From positions 1 to 35,577 of the forward strand of contig CAZKRL010000032.1 in the NCBI GenBank assembly GCA_964555295.1: a stretch of 35,577 bases of DNA, read 5' to 3'. Below are positions 25,269 through 35,000 of the stretch, piece after piece (position 1 is the first letter of the stretch; every line of letters begins with the position of its first letter). Below the pieces are notes generated by a model. The model searched no databases and was not told the origin of the DNA. It saw only the letters and a list, made by a program, of their open reading frames with translations. The stretch comes from CAZKRL01 sp964555295 (GTDB lineage: Bacteria; Bacteroidota; Bacteroidia; Flavobacteriales_D; Sanyastnellaceae). The position numbers and the translations under genes were made by a program.

Positions 25269-25664
25269 TTATTCTTCTTTCGGACGGGTGGCTATAAATG
25301 GCTGCCATCCGTTTTTTTTGAGTATTGAGAAAAGTTCAATGGTCTCGCCCGTGGGAACTTCCCGATCGATATTCAAAATAACTTTTTTGTCTGCGGAATT
25401 GAGCAAGATCGCTTGCAGCGTTGTTTCGATTTCCGCTACATCGACCTCGTTTGAATTGATGAGATAGCGAAGATCCTTTGTAATCGTTACGGTGATTGTG
25501 CTCTGAGTAGGAGTGCCTGTGCCTGTTTTAGGTAGGTTGACCTGCTCTCCATTTACTGCAAGTGTGCTGGCGATGATGAAGAAAATGAGCAGCATGAAGA
25601 TGATATCGGAGAGGGCCGACATGGCCGGCTCTACATGAATTTTATTTCTCCTTCCAAAGTCCAT
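25269..25664 (-). CDS. exbD: ExbD/TolR family biopolymer transport protein
   Basis: A 131-residue protein with a basic N-terminus (MDFGRRNKIHVEPAM), then a single transmembrane helix (SDIIFMLLIFFIIAST) starting with the conserved proton-carrying Asp at residue 20. A periplasmic ExbD domain follows (VNLPKTGTG, ITVTITKDLRYLINSNEV, KKVILNIDREVPTGETIEL). It forms the proton channel with ExbB. It sits 4 nt after ExbB and 1 nt before the TonB-like gene, a compact operon. TolR is the alternative name; the adjacent TonB-like gene favours ExbD. Confidence 0.92.
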   Translation of the reverse strand: MDFGRRNKIHVEPAMSALSDIIFMLLIFFIIASTLAVNGEQVNLPKTGTGTPTQSTITVTITKDLRYLINSNEVDVAEIETTLQAILLNSADKKVILNIDREVPTGETIELFSILKKNGWQPFIATRPKEE

Positions 25665-25668
25665 GCGT

Positions 25669-26376
25669 TCAGGCCGTTGGTTGTTCTAATACATCCAGAA
25701 ATTCTACCGCGTTGGCTTCCATTTTATTGACCACCTTATTTACTCTTGTTACCAGGTGGTTGTATCCGATATATGCAATCATGAAAACGATAAGACCCAC
25801 GGCTGAAGAAATCATTTTCAGATAAAGACCTTCTGAAACCGTTCCGATTTGAAGGCTTCCCGCTTCTGCAATGTCACGAAAGATTACGATTACACCGAAC
25901 ACCGTTCCTAGAAAACCGAAGACAGGAGCGATACCCGCGATAGTAGCGAGAATGCTGACGTTGCGATCGAGTTTTGCAGTTTCTAATTTACCAACCATTT
26001 CAATGGCCTTCTTGATGTCTTCTACGGGCTTGCCAATTCTGCTGATTCCCTTCTCAATCATTCTTGCCGTTGGCGTTCCAGAGGTAGAACAGAGGTTTTT
26101 TGCACTGTCCAATTTGCCCTGATTGATATACTCTTTGATGCGTTGCATGAATGATGTCTCTTCCTTATCGGCGCGGTTCACCGTAAGCGTTCGCTCAATG
26201 ATTACATAAACCGCAATCACGCTCATCAATAATTGTGGCAGGTAGATATACCAGCCTTTCATGAGCTGTTCCATGATACTGAAATGTCCAACGGGATGCA
26301 TACCGGTGCTGCCTGCAGTGGCGAGACTGTCGGCCATCGGACTGATGGATTCTTGAATAAATGCGAGAAAATTCAT
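25669..26376 (-). CDS. exbB: MotA/TolQ/ExbB family proton channel protein
   Basis: The 235-residue protein has three predicted transmembrane segments: around YLPQLLMSVIAVYVIIERTL, LATIAGIAPVFGFLGTVFGV, and MISSAVGLIVFMIAYIGYNHL. A cytoplasmic loop lies between the first two (FMQRIKEYINQGKLDSAKNL, CSTSGTPTARMIEKGI). The APVFGFLGTVFGVI segment is the family hallmark. It heads the ExbB-ExbD-TonB-like-FolC string. The 95-nt gap upstream probably carries its promoter: on the minus strand a TAAGTTTT sequence lies there, a one-mismatch -7 box. Confidence 0.93.
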   Translation of the reverse strand: MNFLAFIQESISPMADSLATAGSTGMHPVGHFSIMEQLMKGWYIYLPQLLMSVIAVYVIIERTLTVNRADKEETSFMQRIKEYINQGKLDSAKNLCSTSGTPTARMIEKGISRIGKPVEDIKKAIEMVGKLETAKLDRNVSILATIAGIAPVFGFLGTVFGVIVIFRDIAEAGSLQIGTVSEGLYLKMISSAVGLIVFMIAYIGYNHLVTRVNKVVNKMEANAVEFLDVLEQPTA

Positions 26377-26471
26377 GCGTTTGTGTTATCGGTGAAACGC
26401 TAAGATGCCGTTGGAATTGTGAGGCATTCAAAGTCAGAAACAAAACTTATTTATCCTGTGATGTTGATAGC

Positions 26472-27767
26472 TCACAACATCCACCAATAGACCAGACAGC
26501 TGAAGGCATAGCTAATGATGGCCAGCGGTGTAATGTTACGAAGGTACCAGCCAAAGGATATTTTTTCCATTCCCATCACAGCCACGCCCGCGGCACTGCC
26601 AATGATGAGCAGGCTTCCACCCGTGCCGGCAGTGAGCGCCAGTAGCGACCAAAAATTTCCATCACACATAAATTGTACAAGCCAGGGATCTGCGGTGATC
26701 ATTTCTTGCACAGGATACATCGTGATTGCAGCAGCTACCAGCGGCACGTTGTCTACAATAGAAGAGATGATACCAATGGCAACATTGATTTGAAACGTAC
26801 TCCCTAAATTTTCTTGCAACTGAACGGCCAATGTATGCAGATGACCCACTTCACCCAAACTTGCCACAGCCAGAAGTATTCCTAAAAAAAACAACACAGA
26901 GGGCATATCAATTTTTCGTAATGCCTGCAATGCAGAGTAGCGGCTTTTTTCCTCCATGATTTTTTTTCCGTGAAGCAATTCGGTAACGAGCCATAGAATA
27001 CCAAGCGAAAACATCATGCCCATGAATGGGGGCAAATGCGTCGTTTGTTTGACGACAGGTACCAATAGTAAAGCAGCAACACCTGTGCAGAAAACGATGA
27101 GGCGATCTCTGTTAGAGACCATGTGTGAAGAGCTTGATTCTGCCGGTCGATTCATATCCCCTTTCAACCGAAAATGTAAAATCACGAGTGGGAGAATCAT
27201 TCCGGCTATGGATGGCAGCAATAGTTTGCTGATGATTCCCGATGTGCTGATACCGCCCGAAATCCAAAGCATAGTGGTGGTAACGTCGCCAATGGGCGAC
27301 CAGGCACCGCCGGCGTTTGCTGCCAGAATCACCATTCCACCAAAAAGATGGCGCAGCTTGATATCGTCTATGAGTTTCCTGTTTAAGCTCGTCATCACGA
27401 TGGCAGTGGTGAGATTATCGAGCAGGGCCGACATAAAAAATGTAACCCCGCAGATGATCCAAAGCAATGAGTTTTTTCGCTTCGCGGTGATTCGGTCGGT
27501 GATAATTCTGAATCCATCATGCGCGTCAATCAATTCTACAATGGTCATGGCCCCCATGAGAAATAGCAGAATTGATGCGATTTCCTGCACGTGATGCATC
27601 AGTGAGCTTTCAGCGATTTCAATATGAGTCGCGTGATGAATGTAATAGAGCGCCCAGCAACTTACCCCGGTGAGCAGTGCCATAGCGGATTTGTCGATAC
27701 GAAGAAAATGTTCTGTGGTAATACCAATGTATCCAACAATGAAAATGACAAGTATGCCGAGTTCCAT
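26472..27767 (-). CDS. nhaD: Sodium:proton antiporter NhaD
   Basis: A 431-residue polytopic inner-membrane protein of the NhaD/CitM-type ion transporter superfamily, exchanging Na+ (or Li+) for H+. It begins MELGILVIFIVGYIGITTEH, then ALLTGVSCWALYYI, MGAMTIVELIDAHDGFRIIT, FFMSALLDNLTTAIVMTSL (conserved DNLTTA), ILAANAGGAWSPIGDVTTTM (conserved SPIGDVTT), and near the end VDNVPLVAAAITMYP and TGGSLLIIGSAAGVAVM. Length is typical. It follows the dehydrogenase gene by 1 nt, so the two are almost certainly cotranscribed. Na+ extrusion fits a marine host. Confidence 0.93.
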   Translation of the reverse strand: MELGILVIFIVGYIGITTEHFLRIDKSAMALLTGVSCWALYYIHHATHIEIAESSLMHHVQEIASILLFLMGAMTIVELIDAHDGFRIITDRITAKRKNSLLWIICGVTFFMSALLDNLTTAIVMTSLNRKLIDDIKLRHLFGGMVILAANAGGAWSPIGDVTTTMLWISGGISTSGIISKLLLPSIAGMILPLVILHFRLKGDMNRPAESSSSHMVSNRDRLIVFCTGVAALLLVPVVKQTTHLPPFMGMMFSLGILWLVTELLHGKKIMEEKSRYSALQALRKIDMPSVLFFLGILLAVASLGEVGHLHTLAVQLQENLGSTFQINVAIGIISSIVDNVPLVAAAITMYPVQEMITADPWLVQFMCDGNFWSLLALTAGTGGSLLIIGSAAGVAVMGMEKISFGWYLRNITPLAIISYAFSCLVYWWML

Positions 27768-27768
27768 T

Positions 27769-29001
27769 TTACATCAGTTGCTGCAAGGCATTTGAGAATG
27801 CTTGTTGAGTAATCAATGTTCGTTCTGGCGATTTCTTCTTAATGGCTTGCAAGGCGTTTTTGATGATAGCACTGGTATCTTCAAATATTCCAGCGTCAGT
27901 GATGTTTTCATCTTCAAGACTCATTAAGTATGAGAATACTCTGGCCATACCGCAATTGGCCACGAAATCCGGCAGAAGACTCACCGTTGTGTCTGCCTTT
28001 TCTGCGATCGGTCCGTAGAAAATTTCGGAATCAGCGAAAGGCACATTGGCTCCACAAGAAATAACCTGAAGTCCGGATTGTATAAGTCGGTTGAGTTGTT
28101 CTTCCTGCACAAGTCTTGAGGCTGCGCATGGTAGAAAAACATCGCAGGGTACATCCCAAATTTTTTGATGGGCTTCTTCAAATGAAATCAAATCATCTGA
28201 AGTCAACATCATATTCTTTCGGTTGTTCAGTAGTTTCTTGATGTGTTCTTGTCCTAATCCATTGGTATCAATGATACCTCCTGCGCGGTCAATGATGCCT
28301 ACAATCTTGGCGCCACGGGTAGTGCAGAAATACGCCGCAGCTCCACCCACATTTCCCCATCCTTGAACGATGACCCTTTTGCCCTGGAGTGAACCCCCCC
28401 AGAGGTCGTAATAATGTCGAACCGCTTCTGCCACACCGAACCCAGTTATGGTATCGGCCACGCAGAGATTGGCGGATAGATCATGAGTATAATCTGGGTT
28501 TGTGATGATTTTCGTCACTCCCTTTCTCAGGTTGTTGATGCCACGAATTTTTCCTGGCTCAGCGGGATTGAAGTGTCCCATAAGAACTCCTTCTTGAGGG
28601 TGCCAGATGCCACACTCTTCGGTAATGGGAATTACTTCATGAATTTCATCTACATTCAGATCGCCCCCGGTACCATAGTAGGATTTCAAAATCGGTGATA
28701 CTGCTGCATACCATCGCTGCAGCACCTGCCATTTGCGGGGATCGCGGGGATCGAAATTAATTCCGCTCTTTGCGCCACCGATTGGGGGGCCGCTAACGGT
28801 GAATTTCACCTCCATGGTTTTGGCCAATGATTCAACTTCTCTTCGATCGAGGCCGGCGCGCATGCGTGTTCCGCCTCCTGCAGCTCCGCCGCGCAATGAA
28901 TTAATGACCAGCCATCCTTCTGCCTCGCTGAATGCATCTTTCCATTCAAAAACAATCAGCGGTTTTTTATTCTCGAATTCCTTCAGAGTAGTTTTCATCA
29001 T
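27769..29001 (-). CDS. Glu/Leu/Phe/Val dehydrogenase (probably glutamate dehydrogenase-type)
   Basis: The 410-residue enzyme oxidatively deaminates an amino acid with NAD(P)+. The N-terminal substrate domain has GWLVINSLRGGAAGGGTRMR, GPPIGGAKSGINFDP with the conserved catalytic Lys, and YYGTGGDLNVDEIHEVIP. The C-terminal Rossmann domain has RVIVQGWGNVGGAAAYFC, GIIDRAGGIIDTNGL, DVFLPCAAS and DFVANCGMARVFSYLMS. The glutamate/leucine specificity cannot be settled by eye; the GGAKSGI variant differs from the commoner GGAKGGI. Two adjacent ATGs exist (28999-29001 and 28996-28998). It is the first gene of a tight pair with nhaD, with a 115-nt upstream gap. Confidence 0.9.
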   Translation of the reverse strand: MMKTTLKEFENKKPLIVFEWKDAFSEAEGWLVINSLRGGAAGGGTRMRAGLDRREVESLAKTMEVKFTVSGPPIGGAKSGINFDPRDPRKWQVLQRWYAAVSPILKSYYGTGGDLNVDEIHEVIPITEECGIWHPQEGVLMGHFNPAEPGKIRGINNLRKGVTKIITNPDYTHDLSANLCVADTITGFGVAEAVRHYYDLWGGSLQGKRVIVQGWGNVGGAAAYFCTTRGAKIVGIIDRAGGIIDTNGLGQEHIKKLLNNRKNMMLTSDDLISFEEAHQKIWDVPCDVFLPCAASRLVQEEQLNRLIQSGLQVISCGANVPFADSEIFYGPIAEKADTTVSLLPDFVANCGMARVFSYLMSLEDENITDAGIFEDTSAIIKNALQAIKKKSPERTLITQQAFSNALQQLM

Positions 29002-29030
29002 GTCAGCGCGAATATAATTCCAAGGGAATA

Positions 29031-29042
29031 AGCAAGCTTGCT
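29031..29042. promoter_or_regulatory. 12-bp perfect palindrome in the leader of the dehydrogenase gene
   Basis: AGCAAGCTTGCT is self-complementary and lies 29-41 nt upstream of the dehydrogenase ATG. Farther upstream, the minus strand carries TAGTTTTG (29100-29093), an exact TAnnTTTG -7 box but without an evident TTG at -33. The palindrome could be an operator or a small hairpin; this is inference from symmetry only. Confidence 0.25.
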
Positions 29043-29116
29043 ATGATCTAATAGAGATGATAATGATGTGACTATGAAAAGGATCTATGGAACAAAACTA
29101 TTAGGATACGCGGCAG

Positions 29117-30376
29117 CTATCGTACACCTGTGAAATGCAGCAGGTAATACACCAATGCACCCATGGCAGCGGAAATCGGTATTGTGATAATCCAGGCCAC
29201 TAATAGTTTCCCCGTTACGCCCCATTTCACAGCAGAAACTCTTTTGGTTATACCCACTCCAATAATCGATCCTGTGATAGTATGGGTAGTGCTCACAGGT
29301 ATTCCTTTAATGACTTCATCACCGAGCTTCCAGGGGAATTTTAACCCTTCGGTAAAAAACAAGGTAACCGCGCCTGCGGTCTCTGCCGCCACACCCTCGA
29401 AGGGCGTAACCTTGGTAATTTTGGCTCCCATGGTTTTGACAATTTTCCAACCGCCGCTCATAGTACCTAAGGCAATTGCACTGTAGCAAGCGAGAGGAAC
29501 CCAATTGGGCATATCCTTCAAATTATCGATTTGACCACCGGCGATGAGAGCAACAGTGATAATGCCCATCACTTTTTGAGCATCATTGCCACCGTGCCCG
29601 ATGCTGAATGCAGCAGATGAAAACAACTGTAATCGTTTAAATGAATTGTTGGCCTTCAGATTATTCATGCCGCTGAGCATCAGTGTAAAGACTCCCATTA
29701 CGACAACGATAAAGCCTAATAAAATCCACTTGAAATTGGATCCATGAAATAACACTTTCAACCAGTAGGTATCATAGTCGTTTTTGAGTTTCGCCGGATC
29801 CAATTCGAGGGAATTGTACACCGCAATAACTACCAAGACGATAATAGTAACAGAAACTATTTTCATAGCGATTCCTTTTCGGAAGGAATTAAGGAACCAG
29901 GCAGATATCAGGTATGACATCAGCATGCCCGCAATGGGCGCGATAAAAATGAAAATGGCCGTTGCGGCGATGATGCCCCCATTGATGGCCTTCCAGCCAA
30001 AGGCAGCCAGAAAAGCTCCAGCAAATCCCCCGATGAGTGTATGAGAAGATGATGAAGGAATGCCGTACCACCACGTAATAAGATTCCATATAACAGCCGC
30101 CAAAAGCCCCGAAAAAATCATGGCCAATGGAGCGTTATCCGGGGCGATAAATTGTTCTTTTACAGATTTGGCCACCGTCGCAGCAACGCTATGATCTTTG
30201 AAAATAAAAAAGGCCACGAAGTTGAAGAACGCGGCCCAGACTACTGCCTGAAAGGGGGTGAGGACTTTAGTTGATACTACAGTTGCGATTGAATTGGCCG
30301 CGTCGTGGAAGCCATTGATAAAATCGAAAATGAGAGCAAGGGCAATCACCAATATTAGCATCGTGGAAAACTCCAT
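29117..30376 (-). CDS. PiT family inorganic phosphate transporter
   Basis: A 419-residue inner-membrane permease that imports phosphate, often as a metal-phosphate complex, with H+ or Na+. It has the two PiT signature repeats: FDFINGFHDAANSIATVVST near the N-terminus with LTPFQAVVWAAFFNF, and FSIGHGGNDAQKVMGI plus GIPVSTTHTITGSIIGVGI in the second half, with about ten hydrophobic segments. IPSSSSHTLIGGFAGA (first half) and VSTTHTITGSIIG (second half) are the paired inverted-repeat loops. It is 4 nt downstream of a DUF47 gene, the usual PiT partner. Confidence 0.95.
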   Translation of the reverse strand: MEFSTMLILVIALALIFDFINGFHDAANSIATVVSTKVLTPFQAVVWAAFFNFVAFFIFKDHSVAATVAKSVKEQFIAPDNAPLAMIFSGLLAAVIWNLITWWYGIPSSSSHTLIGGFAGAFLAAFGWKAINGGIIAATAIFIFIAPIAGMLMSYLISAWFLNSFRKGIAMKIVSVTIIVLVVIAVYNSLELDPAKLKNDYDTYWLKVLFHGSNFKWILLGFIVVVMGVFTLMLSGMNNLKANNSFKRLQLFSSAAFSIGHGGNDAQKVMGIITVALIAGGQIDNLKDMPNWVPLACYSAIALGTMSGGWKIVKTMGAKITKVTPFEGVAAETAGAVTLFFTEGLKFPWKLGDEVIKGIPVSTTHTITGSIIGVGITKRVSAVKWGVTGKLLVAWIITIPISAAMGALVYYLLHFTGVR

Positions 30377-30380
30377 GGCA

Positions 30381-31019
30381 TCAAGAATTTTTCACCAATA
30401 TCGACTCAATAGCATTGGCTACATCTTCACATTTGTCTGTAGCAGTTTCAAGCACACTAAGAATTTCCTTCTTCTTTATCATCTCAATCGGATTGGTTTC
30501 CTCTGAGAATAATCTTGCGATGGCGAGATCGAAAATACTATCTGCTTCGTTTTCCAAATCATTGATTCTAATGATTGCTTCTCTCACCCGTTGGGCGTTC
30601 TTCATGTTTTTCAGATTCTCCACCGCCTCTACAATTTCGGCTACCTGTCGTTGTAAAACACTCGCTAAACTGTGCATCACCTGGTCAATTTCTACAAGAT
30701 TGTAAAGAGAGATACGTGATGAAGTGCCATGGATGAAGTCGGCAACATCGTCAAGGGAGGTAGCGAGATAGTGTATGTCTTCGCGATCGAAAGGGGTAAT
30801 GAAATTCTCGCCCAATTCCGTGAAGATCCTGTGTGTTACATTATCGCCACGGTGTTCAAGATCATGAATCACCCTTACGATTTTCTCACGTTCGACCTCG
30901 TTATTGGTCTGGAGCAGTTCTTTGAATTTTTCGGCCATATCAACCAAATTTTTTGTGGCCTCTGAGAATAAATCAAAAAACTGAGCAGATTTTGGAGCGA
31001 ATAGTCGTAGCAAATTCAT
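30381..31019 (-). CDS. DUF47 family protein (PhoU-like, PiT accessory)
   Basis: The 212-residue, almost all-helical cytoplasmic protein resembles PhoU and belongs to the DUF47 family that is encoded beside PiT transporters and thought to regulate them. It has KSAQFFDLFSEATKNLVDMA, then HDLEHRGDNVTHRIFTELGE, TPFDREDIHYLATSLDDVAD (family hallmark FDREDI) and the C-terminal ATDKCEDVANAIESILVK. It starts with ATG and is the first gene of the pair with the transporter, divergent from a paralogue at 31258. Confidence 0.93.
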   Translation of the reverse strand: MNLLRLFAPKSAQFFDLFSEATKNLVDMAEKFKELLQTNNEVEREKIVRVIHDLEHRGDNVTHRIFTELGENFITPFDREDIHYLATSLDDVADFIHGTSSRISLYNLVEIDQVMHSLASVLQRQVAEIVEAVENLKNMKNAQRVREAIIRINDLENEADSIFDLAIARLFSEETNPIEMIKKKEILSVLETATDKCEDVANAIESILVKNS

Positions 31020-31153
31020 GATAAGATTTTCGGCAAGTTATGTTCGGCGCAATATTACGGAGTTTGTGTTTAGGTCATTCTTATGTTACGCCAAAGTTAC
31101 TATTTGATGCATGTCCTTGATGGCACAGAGAAATTGCTTTGATTTGCGCGAGT

Positions 31154-31261
31154 ATGACCAACGACGAATGCTTTGAATTTGAAACGGACCTTCAAAGATC
31201 GATCGCTTTGTTAGCTGTACATTACACTGATTTGAATCTTTCATTATTATCACGATTATGA
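31154..31261 (+). CDS. Possible 35-residue upstream ORF overlapping the DUF47 start
   Basis: ATG 31154 opens a 35-codon frame (begins MTNDECFEFETDLQRSIALL, ends LSLLSRL) whose TGA at 31259-31261 overlaps the ATG 31258 of the DUF47 gene as ATGA. The overlap is the arrangement used for translational coupling. There is no homology I can recognise, and a frame this short can arise by chance, so this is listed as low-confidence. The rest of the 238-nt divergent gap shows AT-rich DNA with no RNA structure I can support. Confidence 0.2.
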   Translation: MTNDECFEFETDLQRSIALLAVHYTDLNLSLLSRL

Positions 31262-31962
31262 GCCCTACTCAACCCACCGAGGCTTTTCTTTCGACGGATG
31301 ATGGTCCAATCATGAAGCGCTCTCTGGATTTCATATTTCAGCTGCTCTTACCCAAAGACAAAAAGTTCTATCCGCTTTTCGATCAGGCTTGCGCGAATTT
31401 GGAGAGTATCTCCTATGTTTTCGTTGAGAGCATGAAGGGCGATGGTGTTGCACGCATTCAGTCATTGGAAGAGATTAACCGTTTGGAGAAGCAGGGCGAT
31501 GAGATTACCCACGCTATCATATCTGAGTTGAGTACAACTTTTATTGTTCCTTTCGATCGCGAAGACATACAAGCGCTTGCCAATTCTATTGACGATATTG
31601 TTGATTTGATATACGGAACAGCCAAGCGCATTGATCTGTACAAGGTGCATGTGATTGCACCAGAAATGATTCGCCTGTCAGAAATCATCTACGAATGTGC
31701 CCTGGAATTAAGAGCTGCGCTGAAGGCCATGAGAAACTTAAGAAACGCCGGAGTGGTAAGCCAGAAAATGCAGCAAATCAATAAGCTAGAGAATGAGGCT
31801 GATACGATAATGAATCAATTTGTTGGGAAATTGTTTCGGGAAGAAAAGGATGCCACGAATTTGATGCGCCAGCAAGAAGTGATTACCATGCTTGAACTTG
31901 CTACGGATAAATGTGAAGATGCCGCCGGCGTATTGCAATCGGTAGTTGTAAAGTTCTCATAA
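31258..31962 (+). CDS. Second DUF47 family protein, divergent from the PiT operon
   Basis: A 234-residue paralogue of the neighbouring DUF47 protein, with KFYPLFDQACANLESISYVF, EINRLEKQGDEITHAIISEL, IVPFDREDIQALANSIDDIVD and C-terminal ATDKCEDAAGVLQSVVVKF. It is 15-20 residues longer at the N-terminus; ATG 31312 (MKRSLDFIFQLLLPKDKKFY) would give a more typical family start of 216 residues, so the true start is uncertain. It is not followed by its own transporter. A 238-nt divergent region separates it from the DUF47-PiT operon, and a terminator follows. Confidence 0.9.
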   Translation: MSPTQPTEAFLSTDDGPIMKRSLDFIFQLLLPKDKKFYPLFDQACANLESISYVFVESMKGDGVARIQSLEEINRLEKQGDEITHAIISELSTTFIVPFDREDIQALANSIDDIVDLIYGTAKRIDLYKVHVIAPEMIRLSEIIYECALELRAALKAMRNLRNAGVVSQKMQQINKLENEADTIMNQFVGKLFREEKDATNLMRQQEVITMLELATDKCEDAAGVLQSVVVKFS

Positions 31963-31964
31963 AA

Positions 31965-31990
31965 AAAAACGCTCCCGAAGGAGCGTTTTT
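31965..31990. terminator. Bidirectional intrinsic terminator between convergent genes
   Basis: AAAAACGCTCC (31965-31975), loop CGAA, and GGAGCGTTTTT (31980-31990) form a perfect 11-bp stem with A and T tracts on both sides. It lies 2 nt after the DUF47 stop and 21 nt beyond the stop of the minus-strand giant protein, so it can end transcription from both sides. Confidence 0.93.
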
Positions 31991-32011
31991 CATCATTAAC
32001 CCTGACTCAAT

Positions 32012-35000
32012 TTATTGAACAATCAATCTTGAGGTTTGAGCTTCGTTGCCATCCATTATCTCCAAATTGTAGACTCCTGGACTGAGTGTTTCATTGAAAT
32101 TTATTGTTGTGTTGATGTCTCCGCTGTTGAACAGGGAGTTTGACCAAACCATTTTACCCAAAGCATCGATAATTCGAATCTGAACTACTTCATTTTTCAG
32201 GTTGGTAGCACGCACATTTAGTGTGTTTCCGTCAGATGGATTTGGGTATACAGATGTTTCATTGATGTATTCTTCTCTTTCGCTGATTGCAGACTCTTCA
32301 ATGATTTCTGTTCCTGCTGCAGTACCGTTAACACGAATTCGCTGCGCTGGTCCGTATGTTCCTGATCCGTAACTGAAATTAGGCTTGATTCGAACATCCC
32401 ATGCACCTGCGTTGACACCTGTTGGGAGCACACCAAGCTGAAGATAAGGTGATGATGAGCTGTTGGTAAATGTGCTGGCAAGACCCACAGTAGAGCCATC
32501 GTTGCAACTTGCTACCTGTTGGAATTCGTAGGTGTAGTTAAGAGCTCCGCAAACAGGATTCGCACCGCCAACTCTTGCACCGTTGAGGTATGTGCCTCTG
32601 AACAATGATGCAGGACATCTTTGACTTGATCTTACCTCCAGGAGTGAGTGATTTCCCATAGTAACTCCTGTGGAGTTCGGGTCGGTAATCAATCCAGGGA
32701 TTGTGATCGGATTCGGCGCTCCGGCGCTGTTTGTTAAATTATATAGCGCATCTACCTGTACGTTGTAGATTCCTCCATACTGTAAGGCGAGAACGGGATT
32801 GTTCAGCGCGATGTATGTGCTGGATGTTGACGCTGAGGTTGTTTCGAATGGAGCAGTTTCTGTTCCACCTGTCTCGGTGAAATTGAATGTGTATGAAACG
32901 CTATTGCTCGAGTTACCACGGTAAACACATTTGTAATTGGAGCATAGTTGGAAACCTGATGCCGGTTGTGAATAGGCGCCCCATGAACGAAGCAAGTGCT
33001 GTATACAAAGAGTGAAAGCACCATTTACACTTCCTCCTATGGAGATGTAGTATACGTTACCAATTGTTAGACCTGAATAGTTGAGTTTTTCATAGTCGCC
33101 ATTGCCCGCAGATGCGTTTTCACTATCCAGTAGGGTAAAGGTATTACCGGTTCTTGAATAGAGCTCGATGAAGTCATCTTGTGATGCACTGGATAAGGTA
33201 ATTGATACTGCCGTAGACTGAGCAATGAACTTGTACCATCTATCAGGCCCTACTGAGGCCGATTGCGGTGAGTCAGTGCATCCGGCAAGCGTGTTGCTGA
33301 GAGGGTCACAATTAGGATAGTTTTGGTTTACGTTATAATTGAAGGAAGTTGCTGAGTACGGTGAATCATTCGATACAGCATATGTGCAACCGCTGCAGCT
33401 ACCATAGCATACAACAGGTAGGGTAATATTCTGCGTTACGTTGATGCTGCGGTTGGTGAATCCGAAATTGGTTACAGTACAAGGTGATCCACTTGTAAGT
33501 GACTCCTGTCCAGCCCAACCATCATAAGCAAATTTGAATTCATGCATACCTTCCTGAATGGATGCTGTTCCGGTGTAGATACCATTCCCATCGGGATCGG
33601 TCAATTGGAAGCAACCTCCACACCATCCGTTGAAATCACCGTTGACTTCAGGTACACTAAAACCAGAAACGTTTGACATATCCACCTGGAACGTAACGTT
33701 GTAGTTGCTAAGACATTCGCTGCAAGCAGCCCAGCAGCTAACGGGTAAAACCGTGTCACCGGTAATAACCAATTGACGATTCGTGAAACCAAAGTTGGTA
33801 ACCGTACAAGGCAATCCAGGAATCAGATTTTCTGAACCTGCCCAGCTGTCGTAGGCATATTTGAATTCGTAAGTGCCAGGGGCGATGGCAGCAGTGCCAA
33901 CCCAAATATTATCATTATTGGCGTCTGTCAATTGGAAGCAACCTCCGCACCATCCATTGAAACTACCATTTACTTCTGGTATGTTATACCCAGTCACTTG
34001 TTCCATATTTACCTGGAAGGTTACGTTAACCAGTTGCTGACAATCACTGCAGCTTCCGTAGCAAGTAACAGGAAGAGTTTGCGCTGCGCTGTTTACAACA
34101 AGAGTTCTGTTGGTAAAGCCTGAATTGGTTACTGTGCAGGCACTTCCGGCTGGAAGCTGCTCAGAGCCTGCCCAGTTGTCTTTCGAAATTTTATATTCAT
34201 AGTTTCCGTTTTGGAGCGGAATGGTAACTTCATAAACTCCGTCGTTATTGGCGTCTGACATTGCGTTGCAATCACCGCACCAAGCATTGAAAGTGCCGCT
34301 CACGTAAGGTGTGGTAAAGTTGGTCTCATTGGCCATGTTTACACGGAAGGTGACGCTGTAGGTAGGTGCAGAACATGTATTGCAGCTCTGCCAACATACT
34401 GGATTAAGCACTTGAGCAATGCCGTTTACAGTCAATGAGCGATTGGTGAAACCACCATTTGTTACGGTGCAAGAAGAACCAGAAACTAAGTTTTCAGATA
34501 CGTTCCAGCCATCATATGCAAACTTGTATTCATAACTTCCATCAACAAGGGCAATGGTTTTTTCCCATACTCCATCGTTGTTTGCATCAGTCATTGGGTT
34601 TGAGCCACCCAACCATCCGTCCCATGAACCATTCACTGTAGGTACATTCACCGCCGGATTGAAGCCGGTCACTTGTGACATATCTACTTTGAAAGTGATG
34701 TTGCGAGTAGGAGGTGTGCAATTGGTGCAGCTTTCCCAACATACTATCGGTAATACCTGATTTGCATTGCCTACGATGATGCTGCGATTGGTGAATCCAC
34801 CTAAAGTCGATGTGCATGGTGAACCAGGCGTAAGATTTTCCTGACCTGTCCATCCATCATAAGTAAACTTATATTCGAATGTGTCTTGATTCAGCTGAAT
34901 CGTTGTTTCCCATACTCCATCATTGTTAGCGTCAGTCATGGGATTGCACGATCCACACCATCCATTAAAAGATCCATTTACATAAGCCGTAGTGAATCCG

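Noticed and set aside
27016..27594. 192-residue plus-strand ORF
   Set aside because: It is antisense to nhaD, whose minus-strand frame has clear family motifs.
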